A stretch of 64,000 nt of DNA from Bacteroidota bacterium (GTDB lineage: Bacteria; Bacteroidota; Bacteroidia; UKL13-3), in the NCBI GenBank assembly GCA_947464275.1, contig CANHVU010000001.1, positions 276,851-340,850 on the forward strand, given 5' to 3'. Positions 9,001 to 16,963 of the stretch are shown in pieces. Made by a program: the position numbers and the translations under genes. Numbering within the stretch: the first letter of the stretch is position 1; each line of letters opens with the position of its first letter. The notes beneath the pieces are model-generated. The model was not told the DNA's origin. It did not search any database and was given only the letters and a program-made list of their open reading frames with translations.

Positions 9001-10830
9001 ATGAAAGGTTATTGGAAATTTATAAAATTTACTTTTAAATATAAATACTATGCTTTGATGAATATTCTATGTAATATTTTATCAAGTATTTTTGGCCTAT
9101 TTTCTATTGCCACCATCATGCCCATACTAGAGGTATTGTTCAGTACCCAACAAGGTCCAAAAACTATAAGAACCGTTAAGGTAGGATTCAGCTTTAATAA
9201 ATATTTTGATTTGCTGAAGGATAATATTTGGGAATACAAAAACTTATATGGTTCAGAAAGGGTTTTGCTTTTTATATGCGTGTTTGTGGTATTAATGATA
9301 ACTTTAAAGAACTTGTTTCGATATTTGGCATTATTTTTTATGGTGCCTATGCGAAACTACATTGTGAGTGATTACAGAGTTGCGGCATATAACAGAATCT
9401 TGGTTTTGCCTTTATCTTATTTCAGCAATGAAAAAAAAGGTGACTTATTAAGTAGAATGACAAGCGATATGCATCAAATAGAAGCTGCTGTTATGAGTTC
9501 ATTGGAAGCCTTTACTAAGGAGCCTATAGCCATTATTATTTCGTTAGTATCTCTTATTTGGATTAGTCCACTCTTAACCTTTATTGTATTTTGTACCTTG
9601 CCAATTAGTGCGCTTTTTACTGCTTTAATTGGGAAACTTTTAAAACGACAAACTGGAAGAAGTCAGGCTAAATTTGGTGAAGTTGTTTCATTGGTTGAAG
9701 AAACTTTAATGGGAGTTAGGGTTATCAAGGCATTTAACGCACAAGATTTTTTGTTTAAACGATTCAATTTACAAAATAAGCTATACACCAATTTGAATAT
9801 TAAAGCAAATAGAACTAGCGATGGTTCATCACCCATTAGTGAAACCATCAGTGTTTCGGTATTTGCCATCATATTATGGATTGGGGGAGGAATGGTTTTA
9901 GATAATGATGGTAGCTTAACAGCTTCTGTTTTTATTGGTTATTTGGCAGTATTCTCACAATTACTTTCACCGGCAAAAGCGTTTAGTACTGCCTATAATT
10001 CTATGAACAAAGGTTTAGCATCTATTGAACGAGTAGAGGAAATAATTAATAGTCATGAAGTAATTATAGAAAAGCCAAAAGCCATCTCTGTTTCAAATTT
10101 TAAAGAAGCCATTGAATTTAAGAACGTAAGTTTTAGATATGAGGATGAACTGGTAATTAAGAACCTGAATTTAAAAATTAATAAAGGACAAACAGTTGCA
10201 TTAGTTGGTCCTTCAGGTAGCGGAAAATCAACCCTTACAGACTTAATACCGAGGTTTTACGACCCTGTGGAAGGTTCTATTACTATTGATGGAATTGATT
10301 TAAGAGAGTATAAAATTCTTGAATTAAGGGCCTTAATGGGTATTGTAACCCAAGAAAGTATTTTGTTTAACGATAGTATTGCAAACAATATTGGTTTTGC
10401 AAAACAAAACATAACTAAAGAACAAATTGAAAATGCTGCTAAAATTGCAAATGCACATCAATTTATAACTGAAACTGAAAATAGTTATGAAACCAATATT
10501 GGTGACAGAGGAAATAAATTAAGCGGTGGTCAGAAGCAAAGACTAAGTATAGCTAGAGCGGTTAATACAAACCCTGATATTTTAATTTTAGACGAAGCTA
10601 CCTCGGCTTTGGATACTGCTAGTGAGCGTTTGGTGCAAGATGCATTAAGCAATATCATGTTAAATAGAACCACCATTATTGTAGCACATAGATTAAGTAC
10701 TATTAAAAATGCCGATTTAATAGTAGTGCTTGAAAAAGGAAAAATAGTACAGCAAGGAAATCATGCTGAATTAATTTTACAAGAAGGAATGTATAAACAA
10801 TTAATAGAAATGCAGCAAATTCCTGAGTAA
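9001..10830 (+). CDS. ABC transporter, fused permease/ATPase (MsbA/lipid exporter type)
   Basis: A 609-residue half-transporter that should act as a homodimer in the inner membrane. Residues 1-330 form the six-helix exporter domain (with FFMVPMRNYIVSDYRVAAYNRILVLPLSYFSNEKKGDLLSRMTSD typical of the MsbA group). The ATPase domain carries Walker A GPSGSGKST near 403, the ABC signature LSGGQKQRLSIARA near 507, Walker B ILILDEATSALD near 527 and the switch His in VAHRLSTI. The glycosyltransferase gene starts 2 bp after the stop, so the pair is likely an operon for export of a lipid or polysaccharide intermediate. The exact substrate cannot be told from sequence. Confidence 0.9.
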   Translation: MKGYWKFIKFTFKYKYYALMNILCNILSSIFGLFSIATIMPILEVLFSTQQGPKTIRTVKVGFSFNKYFDLLKDNIWEYKNLYGSERVLLFICVFVVLMITLKNLFRYLALFFMVPMRNYIVSDYRVAAYNRILVLPLSYFSNEKKGDLLSRMTSDMHQIEAAVMSSLEAFTKEPIAIIISLVSLIWISPLLTFIVFCTLPISALFTALIGKLLKRQTGRSQAKFGEVVSLVEETLMGVRVIKAFNAQDFLFKRFNLQNKLYTNLNIKANRTSDGSSPISETISVSVFAIILWIGGGMVLDNDGSLTASVFIGYLAVFSQLLSPAKAFSTAYNSMNKGLASIERVEEIINSHEVIIEKPKAISVSNFKEAIEFKNVSFRYEDELVIKNLNLKINKGQTVALVGPSGSGKSTLTDLIPRFYDPVEGSITIDGIDLREYKILELRALMGIVTQESILFNDSIANNIGFAKQNITKEQIENAAKIANAHQFITETENSYETNIGDRGNKLSGGQKQRLSIARAVNTNPDILILDEATSALDTASERLVQDALSNIMLNRTTIIVAHRLSTIKNADLIVVLEKGKIVQQGNHAELILQEGMYKQLIEMQQIPE

Positions 10831-10832
10831 AA

Positions 10833-11702
10833 ATGAAAGTAGCCGGTTTTACCTTTATAAAAAATGCCATTAAGTTTGATTATCCTATTGTAGAGGCCAT
10901 CAATTCCATTATTCCTTTATGCGAAGAAGTATATGTAGCTCTAGGAAAATCAGACGATGAAACGGAGGAATTGATAAAAAGTATAGATCCTCATAAAATA
11001 AAAATTATTAAAACCCTCTGGGACGAAACTTTAAAAGAAGGTGGTAAAGTATTGGCTGTTGAAACCAATAAAGCATTTCAAGCCATCCCTGCATACTATG
11101 ATTGGTGTTTTTATATTCAAGGCGATGAAGTAATTCATGAAAAATATTTACCCGTTATAAAAAGTGCCATGTTATCGTTTAAAAATAACCCTAAAATAGA
11201 TGGATTGCTTTTTAAATACCTTCACTTTTATGGCTCGTATAATTATGTTGGAAATTCGAGTACATGGTATAACAATGAAATTAGAATTATAAAAAACAAT
11301 AAACAAATATACTCCTATAAAGACGCCCAAGGATTTAGGAAAAATAACAATCAAAAATTAACTGTAAAAGCCATTGATGCTTATGTTTATCATTATGGTT
11401 GGGTAAAAGACCCTAGAGCTATGCAACTTAAACAAGAGCAGTTTCATAAACTTTGGCACGACCAAGAATGGATTGATAAAAATGTAATAAAAGCTGAAGC
11501 TTTTGACTACAGTAAAATTGATTCATTATCTAAATTTATGGGTACTCATCCTAAAGTAATGCTTACGCGTATAGCTCAAAAAAATTGGGAATTTGAGTTT
11601 GATTTAAGCTATAATAAAGTAAAGTTGAAAGATAAATTAAAACGCATTGCTTACTTATTATTTGGTTGGGAAATTGGCTATAAAAACTACAAACTGCATT
11701 AA
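10833..11702 (+). CDS. Glycosyltransferase (GT2-like)
   Basis: A 289-residue cytoplasmic protein resembling family 2 glycosyltransferases. The start MKVAGFTFIKNAIKFDYPIVEAINSIIPLCEEVYVALGKSDDET is a GT-A style nucleotide-binding half, with the acidic pair of the metal site probably in YIQGDEVIHEKY near residue 97. The C-terminal half is rich in aromatic and basic residues (YVYHYGWVKDPRAM) and has no membrane helix. It lies 2 bp after the ABC exporter gene, which suggests a shared role in envelope glycan or lipid assembly. Acceptor and donor are unknown. Confidence 0.8.
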   Translation: MKVAGFTFIKNAIKFDYPIVEAINSIIPLCEEVYVALGKSDDETEELIKSIDPHKIKIIKTLWDETLKEGGKVLAVETNKAFQAIPAYYDWCFYIQGDEVIHEKYLPVIKSAMLSFKNNPKIDGLLFKYLHFYGSYNYVGNSSTWYNNEIRIIKNNKQIYSYKDAQGFRKNNNQKLTVKAIDAYVYHYGWVKDPRAMQLKQEQFHKLWHDQEWIDKNVIKAEAFDYSKIDSLSKFMGTHPKVMLTRIAQKNWEFEFDLSYNKVKLKDKLKRIAYLLFGWEIGYKNYKLH

Positions 11703-11816
11703 TCTTCTTTCATGTTTATTAATCTTTTTATTCACTATAAACTATACTAACTGTAAATTAGTGCAAAAGAAATCCAATATATTAATAATGTAAATTGTAT
11801 TAATATTTTTCATTAA

Positions 11817-13319
11817 TTGAAAAGTATTGTGAATACACATCATCAAACATTAAAACAGTTTTCGGTAATAATACGGAATTGTATTATGGTGATCATGTTA
11901 TTTCATTTCAACTGTTTAACTGCACAAAATTATTTTGGTGTAGTATTAGATAATTACTCAGGTGTAAATAGTTTACAAGCCAATCCAGCGGGTATTTGTT
12001 ATCAGCCATTCAAATTTGATATTAATATTTTGGGTGTAGATGCCTATATTAACAATAATAACTTTTATACAGATGCAACCAATACCGTAAAACTCCTTTT
12101 CAGTAGTAGCTTAAATAAACTGGTATTAAAAAACAACAAGTACAATCCTGACGCAGCAAATGTTGGAGATTTTACTTTAAATGCTGATATTAAACCCAAT
12201 GGTTATGCATTTGGTGGACTAACCATAAATGGACCTTCTGTTTTATATGCCATTACTAAAAAAAAATCCGTAGCATTTAGTATTAATTATAGAAATGCAT
12301 TTAACATTACTCAGCTGTTACCTTTAACTGCTAAAATATTATTTGAAGGACCAAGTTATAATAGTTTACGCAATCAGAAATACGATTTTTTAAATGCTAA
12401 GTTTTCATTTGCTAATTGGATTGAAACAGGCATAAGTTATGCTCAAGTAGTGGGTAGAGATAAAAAATATGTTCAAAAATTAGGTGGTAGTTTTAAAGTG
12501 TTGTGGGGTTTAAATGGTGGGTATATTTTTGACAATGGATTTAACGGTGATAATACCAACGGACGAGATTTAATATTAAAAAATGCAAGCTTTAATTATG
12601 CTTATGCAGGACCTAATAACGATAAAAAATCAGTATCGAGCGATATAAATGCGTTAAGAGGAATGGGAGCTAGCATTGATTTAGGCTATATTATTCAAAG
12701 AAAAAACAATCAAAACCTAATTGCTTGTCCGGATATGTATAAAATTAATGAAGAAACCACTAATTATAGATGGAAAGCGGGCGTTTCATTATTAGATTTT
12801 GGGGCTATTAATTTTAACCAAAGTGCATTTAGTACTGCCGTTTCCAATGCTAATCTTAATTGGTATAAGTATGATACCATATTTAAGCAAGACCTTTTTA
12901 AGATTGATAGTGTTTTTAAAAGTTATTTAGGGAGCAATCAAGTAAAAAGTTCCAATAATTTTTGGATGGTATTACCTGCTGCATTTAGCATTCAGTTCGA
13001 TTATAAACTAAACGATGTATTTTTTTTAAATACCACCTTTATTCAAAGATTAACACCAGCCAAACTTGGCTCTTTGTCTAGAATGAATACCATTGTTTTT
13101 TCACCTCGTTTCGAAACACCAAATCTTTCCTTTAACCTGCCTATAAGTTTAATTGAATACAAAGATGTAAACTTTGGTGCAGCCATTAGGTATAAATACT
13201 TAACTATAGGCAGTGATAGAATAGGGGAAACATTGGGTTTTCAAACTGTTTATGGAGCAAATGTTTACTTGCTTCTTAAGTTTAATATTTTAAGTAAATC
13301 GGGCAAAAGTTCTTTTTAA
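11817..13319 (+). CDS. DUF5723 family outer-membrane-type protein
   Basis: A 500-residue protein whose mature start (QNYFGVVLDNYSGVNSLQANPAGICYQPFKFDINILGVD) is typical of DUF5723, a Bacteroidota family of predicted outer-membrane barrels. Repeated amphipathic strands run to the C-terminus. The start is uncertain. The frame opens at TTG 11817, with GTG at 11829 and ATG at 11886. The ATG alone leaves only about 14 residues before the expected cleavage after LTAQ, so a start at 11817 or 11829, giving a longer signal peptide, seems more likely. The gene ends just before the repeat-punctuated island. Confidence 0.75.
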   Translation: MKSIVNTHHQTLKQFSVIIRNCIMVIMLFHFNCLTAQNYFGVVLDNYSGVNSLQANPAGICYQPFKFDINILGVDAYINNNNFYTDATNTVKLLFSSSLNKLVLKNNKYNPDAANVGDFTLNADIKPNGYAFGGLTINGPSVLYAITKKKSVAFSINYRNAFNITQLLPLTAKILFEGPSYNSLRNQKYDFLNAKFSFANWIETGISYAQVVGRDKKYVQKLGGSFKVLWGLNGGYIFDNGFNGDNTNGRDLILKNASFNYAYAGPNNDKKSVSSDINALRGMGASIDLGYIIQRKNNQNLIACPDMYKINEETTNYRWKAGVSLLDFGAINFNQSAFSTAVSNANLNWYKYDTIFKQDLFKIDSVFKSYLGSNQVKSSNNFWMVLPAAFSIQFDYKLNDVFFLNTTFIQRLTPAKLGSLSRMNTIVFSPRFETPNLSFNLPISLIEYKDVNFGAAIRYKYLTIGSDRIGETLGFQTVYGANVYLLLKFNILSKSGKSSF

Positions 13320-13347
13320 AATGATATAAATATTTTGTCTTTTTTCC

Positions 13348-13427
13348 ATCCGTTGTTGTCGTCCTCACCCAAATCAATATATTTGAATAAAGCTAATAAT
13401 TGCAGGCGAGGAAGGCTGCAATGGCGA
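13348..13427 (+). repeat. Array repeat, copy 1 (full, with promoter)
   Basis: First of nine copies of the ~80-bp island repeat. The left arm ends GTCGTCCTC and the right arm is GCAGGCGAGGAAGGCTGCAA, so CCTC/GAGG can pair. Between the arms is TATATTTG at 13378-13385, with TTG at 13356-13358 exactly 19 bp upstream. This matches the Bacteroidetes promoter form TTG-N19-TAnnTTTG and points to the gene at 13445. The right arm includes an ATG (13421) opening a five-codon leader ORF (MASYA, stop). Confidence 0.85.
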
Positions 13428-13444
13428 GTTATGCGTAACTTTAA

Positions 13445-13996
13445 ATGATGACACGACCAAACATATACATTTTACTCGGGACAGTTTTTATAATTCTGAC
13501 TTGGCTTTTTGTTGGACTATATCGAGATGACGAATTTTACGAGCCACACTTGTTTACAAAGTACCGACCGACAATTAAAGTAAATTTTTATTCTCCAATT
13601 GGTATGTCAGACCAAACTGTTATAGACCTTCCGATAGACAAGCAAGTAGAAGAAATATCTTTTCAAGAGTTTGTAATTAAGCGACATATCCAAAACAACA
13701 GTAATGCCCAACTTTGGTATTTACCAATAATACTTATTCAGCTGACATTGACATTTTTTAGTATTGGCATTTTAAAAAGTAAACTTGAATTGGTATATAA
13801 GAAATGGTATTTGCCGACACATTTTGTTATCTGTTTAATAATTACCTCAATTGGGCTTGGTTTCATCTTGTCATTTGATAATTTATTTTCAACAGTAATC
13901 AGTGGGTTATTAATACTGATAATTAATTATTGGGCTCTTATTTTGCTATCTAAACAAAGGTTTGCAAAGAACGGAAATGAGAAAAACTACATATAA
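13445..13996 (+). CDS. Orphan membrane protein (array gene 1)
   Basis: I recognise no family. The 183-residue product starts MMTRPNIYILLGTVFIILTWLFVGLY (helix 1), has a ~60-residue extra-membrane segment, then three further hydrophobic stretches (LWYLPIILIQLTLTFFSIGIL, HFVICLIITSIGLGFILSF, FSTVISGLLILIINYWALILL) and a basic tail. It is a four-helix membrane protein by inspection. Codon choice looks unlike the flanking core genes, with more GAC and CGA at the start. It lies about 60 bp downstream of the promoter in repeat copy 1 and is followed by a GGGGTT hairpin region and copy 2. Its role is unknown. Confidence 0.7.
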   Translation: MMTRPNIYILLGTVFIILTWLFVGLYRDDEFYEPHLFTKYRPTIKVNFYSPIGMSDQTVIDLPIDKQVEEISFQEFVIKRHIQNNSNAQLWYLPIILIQLTLTFFSIGILKSKLELVYKKWYLPTHFVICLIITSIGLGFILSFDNLFSTVISGLLILIINYWALILLSKQRFAKNGNEKNYI

Positions 13997-14042
13997 CTGC
14001 ACCAACCCAAAAGGCGGGGTTTCGTGTTCCAAAGACAGTTTT

Positions 14043-14123
14043 AGCCAATGTTGTCGTCCTCACCAAAACCAATATGTTTTGAATAAAGCTAATAATTGCA
14101 AGCGAGGATGCCTGCAATGGTAG
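14043..14123 (+). repeat. Array repeat, copy 2 (full)
   Basis: Left arm AGCCAATGTTGTCGTCCTC and right arm GCAAGCGAGGATGCCTGCAA, with the conserved GAATAAAGCTAATAATTG between them. The promoter box is off consensus by one inserted T (TATGTTTTG). This is the copy with the poorest promoter, and no annotated gene lies directly downstream. Instead it runs into 158-bp repeat A. Confidence 0.85.
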
Positions 14124-14126
14124 AAA

Positions 14127-14284
14127 ATGAAAGTAGTATTAATTGGTGCGGGAAATTGTAGAGACGTAACATGTTACGTCTCCAGCTAAAAAGACGTTGC
14201 GTGCAACGTCTCTACATGGTTGTTAGAGAATTCGATGGTTTTCTTGGGTCAAGGTAGAGACGTTTAATTAAACGTCTTTACAGC
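14127..14284 (+). repeat. 158-bp direct repeat A (three palindromes, Rossmann-like start fragment)
   Basis: It matches 18152-18309 over exactly 158 bp with few differences. It opens with an ATG encoding MKVVLIGAGN, which looks like the N-terminus of a dinucleotide-binding Rossmann protein, and stops after 20 codons. Three palindromes follow: GAGACGTAACATGTTACGTC (from 14161), AGACGTTGCGTGCAACGTCT (14192-14211) and AGACGTTTAATTAAACGTCT (14258-14277). All share the outer AGACGT/ACGTCT. Its right end merges with repeat copy 3. Confidence 0.85.
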
Positions 14285-14361
14285 CGATGTTGTCGTCCTC
14301 TTCAAAATCAATATATTTGAATAAAGCTAATAATTGCAAGCGAGGACGCATGTAATGGCAG
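14282..14361 (+). repeat. Array repeat, copy 3 (full, best-paired arms)
   Basis: Left arm AGCCGATGTTGTCGTCCTC and right arm GCAAGCGAGGACGCATGTAA give seven consecutive pairs (CGTCCTC/GAGGACG), the most of any copy. A perfect TATATTTG box lies between the arms. Together with copy 2, repeat A and the leader at 14369, it fills the 475-bp gap between the first and second array genes; nothing else is seen there. Confidence 0.85.
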
Positions 14362-14368
14362 GAAGGCG

Positions 14369-14449
14369 AAAACATCATAGCTTTTAAATATATTTGTTTT
14401 ATGAATGTTTTGGTAAAAAGCGGTTTCAAATACAAACTAGGGGGATAAT
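14369..14449 (+). promoter_or_regulatory. Duplicated leader/promoter segment, copy 1
   Basis: About 80 bp nearly identical to 15188-15271, placed just upstream of an array gene both times. It contains TATATTTG at 14389-14396 (Bacteroidetes -7 box) and the shared strings TTTTATGAATG and TTTGGTAAAAAGCGGTTT, and ends GGATAAT. The ATG inside it is followed by an early stop, so I read it as a 5' leader, not as coding sequence. Confidence 0.6.
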
Positions 14450-14471
14450 CAAGTACCAATTGCAAATACAT

Positions 14472-15116
14472 ATGAAAACTTTTTTTCTTAGCAATAAAAT
14501 TTTTATATTTTTTATATTCTTTTGTTCAAATTTAATTGGACAAAACATTCAAGATAGTGCTAAAATTTATTGTAATAGCTTATTTGAAAAGAAAGGACTA
14601 AATGATATCGAATCTTTAGATTCTCATCAGATATTGGAAAGTATTTCCAAGGATATTGCTTTTTTTAGTGTGTATAATAGGCTAATATCACATGGTCCAT
14701 TAATTGGTTATTGCGCTGTTTATAAGTCAACTGGTAAAATATTCATAGTTAATACTATTACTGATTTTAATAGGTTGATGGATTTTGTTGATTTTAAAAG
14801 AATAACTCCATTAGAAAAATTGATGCTTTACATTAGGCTATCTAAAGAATTTCAATTTGATGAAATATTATTGGATAAAGATGATAGCATTTGTTTTAAT
14901 AAACAAATTATTGATGACTTAAACTTACGCTTTCTCACTTTACCAAATTGTTTGACTAAAGAAAGTAATTTTAAAAACCATATTTTAAAAATAAACATAA
15001 GAACACATCTTCAAGTAGTAAATTTAAGAATAAAATCAAGTGAGAAGTACATTTACATGAAAAAGAAAAAACCTATTGAAGCTAATGGCTGCTTTAAAAA
15101 TTTAATATGGAAATAA
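14472..15116 (+). CDS. Exported orphan protein (array gene 2)
   Basis: No family recognised. The frame is open from TTG 14394, but that part overlaps the duplicated leader. The ATG at 14472 begins a signal peptide (MKTFFLSNKIFIFFIFFCSNLIG, cut before QNIQ), so I start there; 214 residues. The mature protein is mixed helical and basic, with four or five scattered Cys and the segment SHGPLIGYCAVYKSTGKIFIVN. The tail is strongly basic (SSEKYIYMKKKKPIEANGCF). It is preceded by copy 3 plus the leader and followed by half-repeat copy 4. A periplasmic or surface role is likely; anything more is unknown. Confidence 0.65.
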   Translation: MKTFFLSNKIFIFFIFFCSNLIGQNIQDSAKIYCNSLFEKKGLNDIESLDSHQILESISKDIAFFSVYNRLISHGPLIGYCAVYKSTGKIFIVNTITDFNRLMDFVDFKRITPLEKLMLYIRLSKEFQFDEILLDKDDSICFNKQIIDDLNLRFLTLPNCLTKESNFKNHILKINIRTHLQVVNLRIKSSEKYIYMKKKKPIEANGCFKNLIWK

Positions 15117-15137
15117 GCCGGGAAGTAAGCATTTTAC

Positions 15138-15187
15138 AGCCAATGTTGTCTTCCTCGCCAACATTAATATATTTGGGTAATGCCAAT
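15138..15187 (+). repeat. Array repeat, copy 4 (left half only)
   Basis: It retains the left arm (AGCCAATGTTGTCTTCCTC) and the TATATTTG box, then departs from consensus after TTTGGGTAATGCCAAT. The right arm with GAGG is absent; the duplicated leader segment starts directly at the break. Confidence 0.75.
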
Positions 15188-15271
15188 AAAAACATCATTG
15201 CTTTTAAATACATTTGTTTTATGAATGGTTTGGTAAAAAGCGGTTTGCAAATACAAAACTAGACGGATAAT
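15188..15271 (+). promoter_or_regulatory. Duplicated leader/promoter segment, copy 2
   Basis: Second copy of the 14369-14449 segment, joined to the broken repeat copy 4. It carries TACATTTG at 15209-15216, again TAnnTTTG, and ends GGATAAT three bases before the ATG of the LprI-like gene. The two leaders differ at only a few positions, so the duplication is recent or under selection. Confidence 0.6.
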
Positions 15272-15274
15272 ATT

Positions 15275-15856
15275 ATGAAATACTTCACATACTTTATTTT
15301 TCTATTGGCTTTATATTCTTGTGATAGAAAATCAAATAATAATTTAGACTGTGTTCAAAATAACGATAGTTTAAATATGGATTCCATTGTTAAAGAAGTG
15401 GAGTTGTCCTCAACAACTCCTTTTTTAAATAATTCATTATTCAGTTACAACGCAACAGGTTTAGATAAATTTGAAGACACTATTTACGCTTATGAAATTG
15501 ACACCTTTCTAAAAAATTACCCAAGTGATGGCTCAACTTTTGGTGACATGAAAAGCTACTATCAAGCAACTGAAAAACTTGATAAAATGATTGAAGAAGT
15601 TTATAAGAAAATTTATAAAAAACTCAAAAACAAACAGGACAAAAAGTTATTCAAAATATCACATGACAACTGGAAAAGATATTTCGAAAGTGAAGCAACT
15701 TTTTTACACGAAATTTATTATACCAAAGAAATAGAATATGGGTTTGGAAGAGAGCATTCAGTAACACAAGCACAATGGGTATTTCAAATAGCTAGGCAAA
15801 GACTAATTTTACTGAAAAACATTGACGAGCAGACTTATACAAATAATTACAATTAG
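15275..15856 (+). CDS. Lipoprotein with LprI-like (DUF1311) domain (array gene 3)
   Basis: A 193-residue predicted lipoprotein: MKYFTYFIFLLALYSCDRKS has a lipobox with Cys16. After a disordered, Asn/Ser-rich stretch the C-terminal 100 residues follow the LprI/DUF1311 pattern: YYQATEKLDKMIEEVYKKIYKKL, then DKKLFKISHDNWKRYFESEA, and a final QAQWVFQIARQRLILLKNI helix. LprI of Mycobacterium inhibits lysozyme, and the domain is common in secreted proteins of unknown role. The usual paired Cys are not obvious here. In an array that also holds a SUKH protein, protection against wall-active toxins is a reasonable but unproven idea. Confidence 0.65.
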   Translation: MKYFTYFIFLLALYSCDRKSNNNLDCVQNNDSLNMDSIVKEVELSSTTPFLNNSLFSYNATGLDKFEDTIYAYEIDTFLKNYPSDGSTFGDMKSYYQATEKLDKMIEEVYKKIYKKLKNKQDKKLFKISHDNWKRYFESEATFLHEIYYTKEIEYGFGREHSVTQAQWVFQIARQRLILLKNIDEQTYTNNYN

Positions 15857-15866
15857 TATGTTTACC

Positions 15867-15945
15867 AGCCGATGGTTGCACCTCACCCAAATAAATATAT
15901 TTGAATAACGCTAATAATTGCAAGCGAGGTTGCTTGCAATGGCAG
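15867..15945 (+). repeat. Array repeat, copy 5 (full; arms appear to covary)
   Basis: The left arm reads GATGGTTGCACCTC and the right arm GCAAGCGAGGTTGCTTGCAA. Both arms differ from the other copies in a matched way: GCA-CCTC pairs with GAGG-t-TGC. A TATATTTG box is present, with TTG 17 bp upstream. The ATG inside the right arm (15939) is in frame with the following gene, the only copy where this is so. Confidence 0.85.
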
Positions 15946-16385
15946 AAATTTTACTAATGAAAAACGATCAAATACATTCCAATTTAATAGTTTTTGCTAC
16001 ACTATTTTTTAGTGTTGCTATTGTTATACTTTTCTTTATTATTAATTGGAAGGACGATAATTCCATTCCTTACAACATAAAGTTTATTATTAATTTTTGG
16101 CTAACAATTGCTTCTTTGGTTAATATTATCACTCTCTTAAACTGGAAATTTGTTTACTATGATATTGACCATATTTATTATCGTCCCATGTATTCAAAAA
16201 AGATGGTAGTAGTGAAGAAAACAGATATTATTACATTAACTAATCTGTTTACATTTAATGATTATTTGAATTACAGAATACAATATAAAAATATTTCAGG
16301 AGAAATTCAATCAATAGTTTTCCTAAGTTTGAAATCAAAAAAAGAAATTCGATACATTATAGACCAAATTAAGTATGAGGATTAA
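15939..16385 (+). CDS. Orphan membrane protein with C-terminal PH-like domain (array gene 4)
   Basis: No named family. It starts at ATG 15939 within the repeat right arm (MAEILLMKNDQIHS) or at ATG 15957 (MKNDQIHS). Two membrane helices follow (LIVFATLFFSVAIVILFFIINW and IKFIINFWLTIASLVNIITLL), then a beta-rich soluble part (FVYYDIDHIYYRPMYSKKMVVVKKTDIITLTNL and YRIQYKNISGEIQSIVFLSL) and a final helix (KKEIRYIIDQIKYED). This layout resembles small bacterial PH-domain membrane proteins. The next gene starts 5 bp after the stop. The 3' end and junction are repeated at 17474-17508. Confidence 0.65.
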   Translation: MAEILLMKNDQIHSNLIVFATLFFSVAIVILFFIINWKDDNSIPYNIKFIINFWLTIASLVNIITLLNWKFVYYDIDHIYYRPMYSKKMVVVKKTDIITLTNLFTFNDYLNYRIQYKNISGEIQSIVFLSLKSKKEIRYIIDQIKYED

Positions 16386-16390
16386 ATTAT

Positions 16391-16783
16391 ATGGTGAAGT
16401 TATCTTTTAAAACAACTGCCTTAATAATATTATTTGCGGGCTTATTGATGTTTTTATATTTTAAAAATCGTAAAAAAGTAATCAGGGATGACTTTAAATT
16501 ATATTATTATGATAATTACGGCTATTGCAATGTTTATCTTGGAGGAATGGCTGTATTGCCATCTGGCTGTGATTCTGCCAAATGGAACGATTTAATCATT
16601 GTAACAAAAAGCGATAAATGGAGATGTTCAATAGATAAAGAATGCTACTTTATTATTGATATGAATAAATATTTGGCAGACCCAAGGCAAGAGTTAAGTT
16701 CAGGAGTTAAAGGCCCCTACAGTTTGGAGGAGTTTTCTCTAATTGATCCTTTAAAAGAAGTTTCCTTTGAAGGAGCTTATTAA
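16391..16783 (+). CDS. Orphan single-helix membrane protein (array gene 5)
   Basis: No family recognised. The 130-residue product has one N-terminal helix (MVKLSFKTTALIILFAGLLMFLYF) followed by KNRKK, so it is anchored with the bulk probably outside. The rest has four Cys (YGYCNVYLGG, PSGCDSAKW, RCSIDKECYF), a possible pair of disulfides. It ends LIDPLKEVSFEGAY. It starts 5 bp after the previous gene, so the two form one cassette between repeat copies 5 and 6. A 16-bp remnant of its 5' end occurs again at 17493-17508. Confidence 0.65.
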   Translation: MVKLSFKTTALIILFAGLLMFLYFKNRKKVIRDDFKLYYYDNYGYCNVYLGGMAVLPSGCDSAKWNDLIIVTKSDKWRCSIDKECYFIIDMNKYLADPRQELSSGVKGPYSLEEFSLIDPLKEVSFEGAY

Positions 16784-16792
16784 GTTTGTTCC

Positions 16793-16872
16793 AGCCGATG
16801 TTGACGTCCTCTCCAAAATCAATAAATTTGAATAACGCTAATAATTGCAAGCGAGGAAGCCTGCAATGGCGA
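16793..16872 (+). repeat. Array repeat, copy 6 (full)
   Basis: Left arm AGCCGATGTTGACGTCCTC, box TAAATTTG (still TAnnTTTG), right arm GCAAGCGAGGAAGCCTGCAA. The next 36 bp hold no gene; copy 7 follows at once. So copies 6 and 7 flank an empty slot or a lost cassette. Confidence 0.85.
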
Positions 16873-16908
16873 TATACTTGTAGTTAGTAAAAAATGAATA
16901 ACAATTTT

Positions 16909-16963
16909 AGCCGATGTTTGCCTCCTCACCAAAATAAATATATTTGAATAAAGCTAATAATTG
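16909..16963 (+). repeat. Array repeat, copy 7 (left arm and centre only)
   Basis: It runs AGCCGATGTTTGCCTCCTC, then TATATTTG at 16939-16946, then GCTAATAATTG, and there the match ends. The right arm (GCGAGG...) is missing and the sequence enters the next gene. Copy 9 shows the complementary loss, beginning at this same ATTG position. Confidence 0.8.

Noticed and set aside
13992..14040. Terminator or attC-like site just after array gene 1 (AACCC ... GGGGTT)
   Set aside because: The stem is only about five base pairs without a T run, and the TAAC/GTT pair is not in an RYYYAAC/GTTRRRY context; too weak to annotate.
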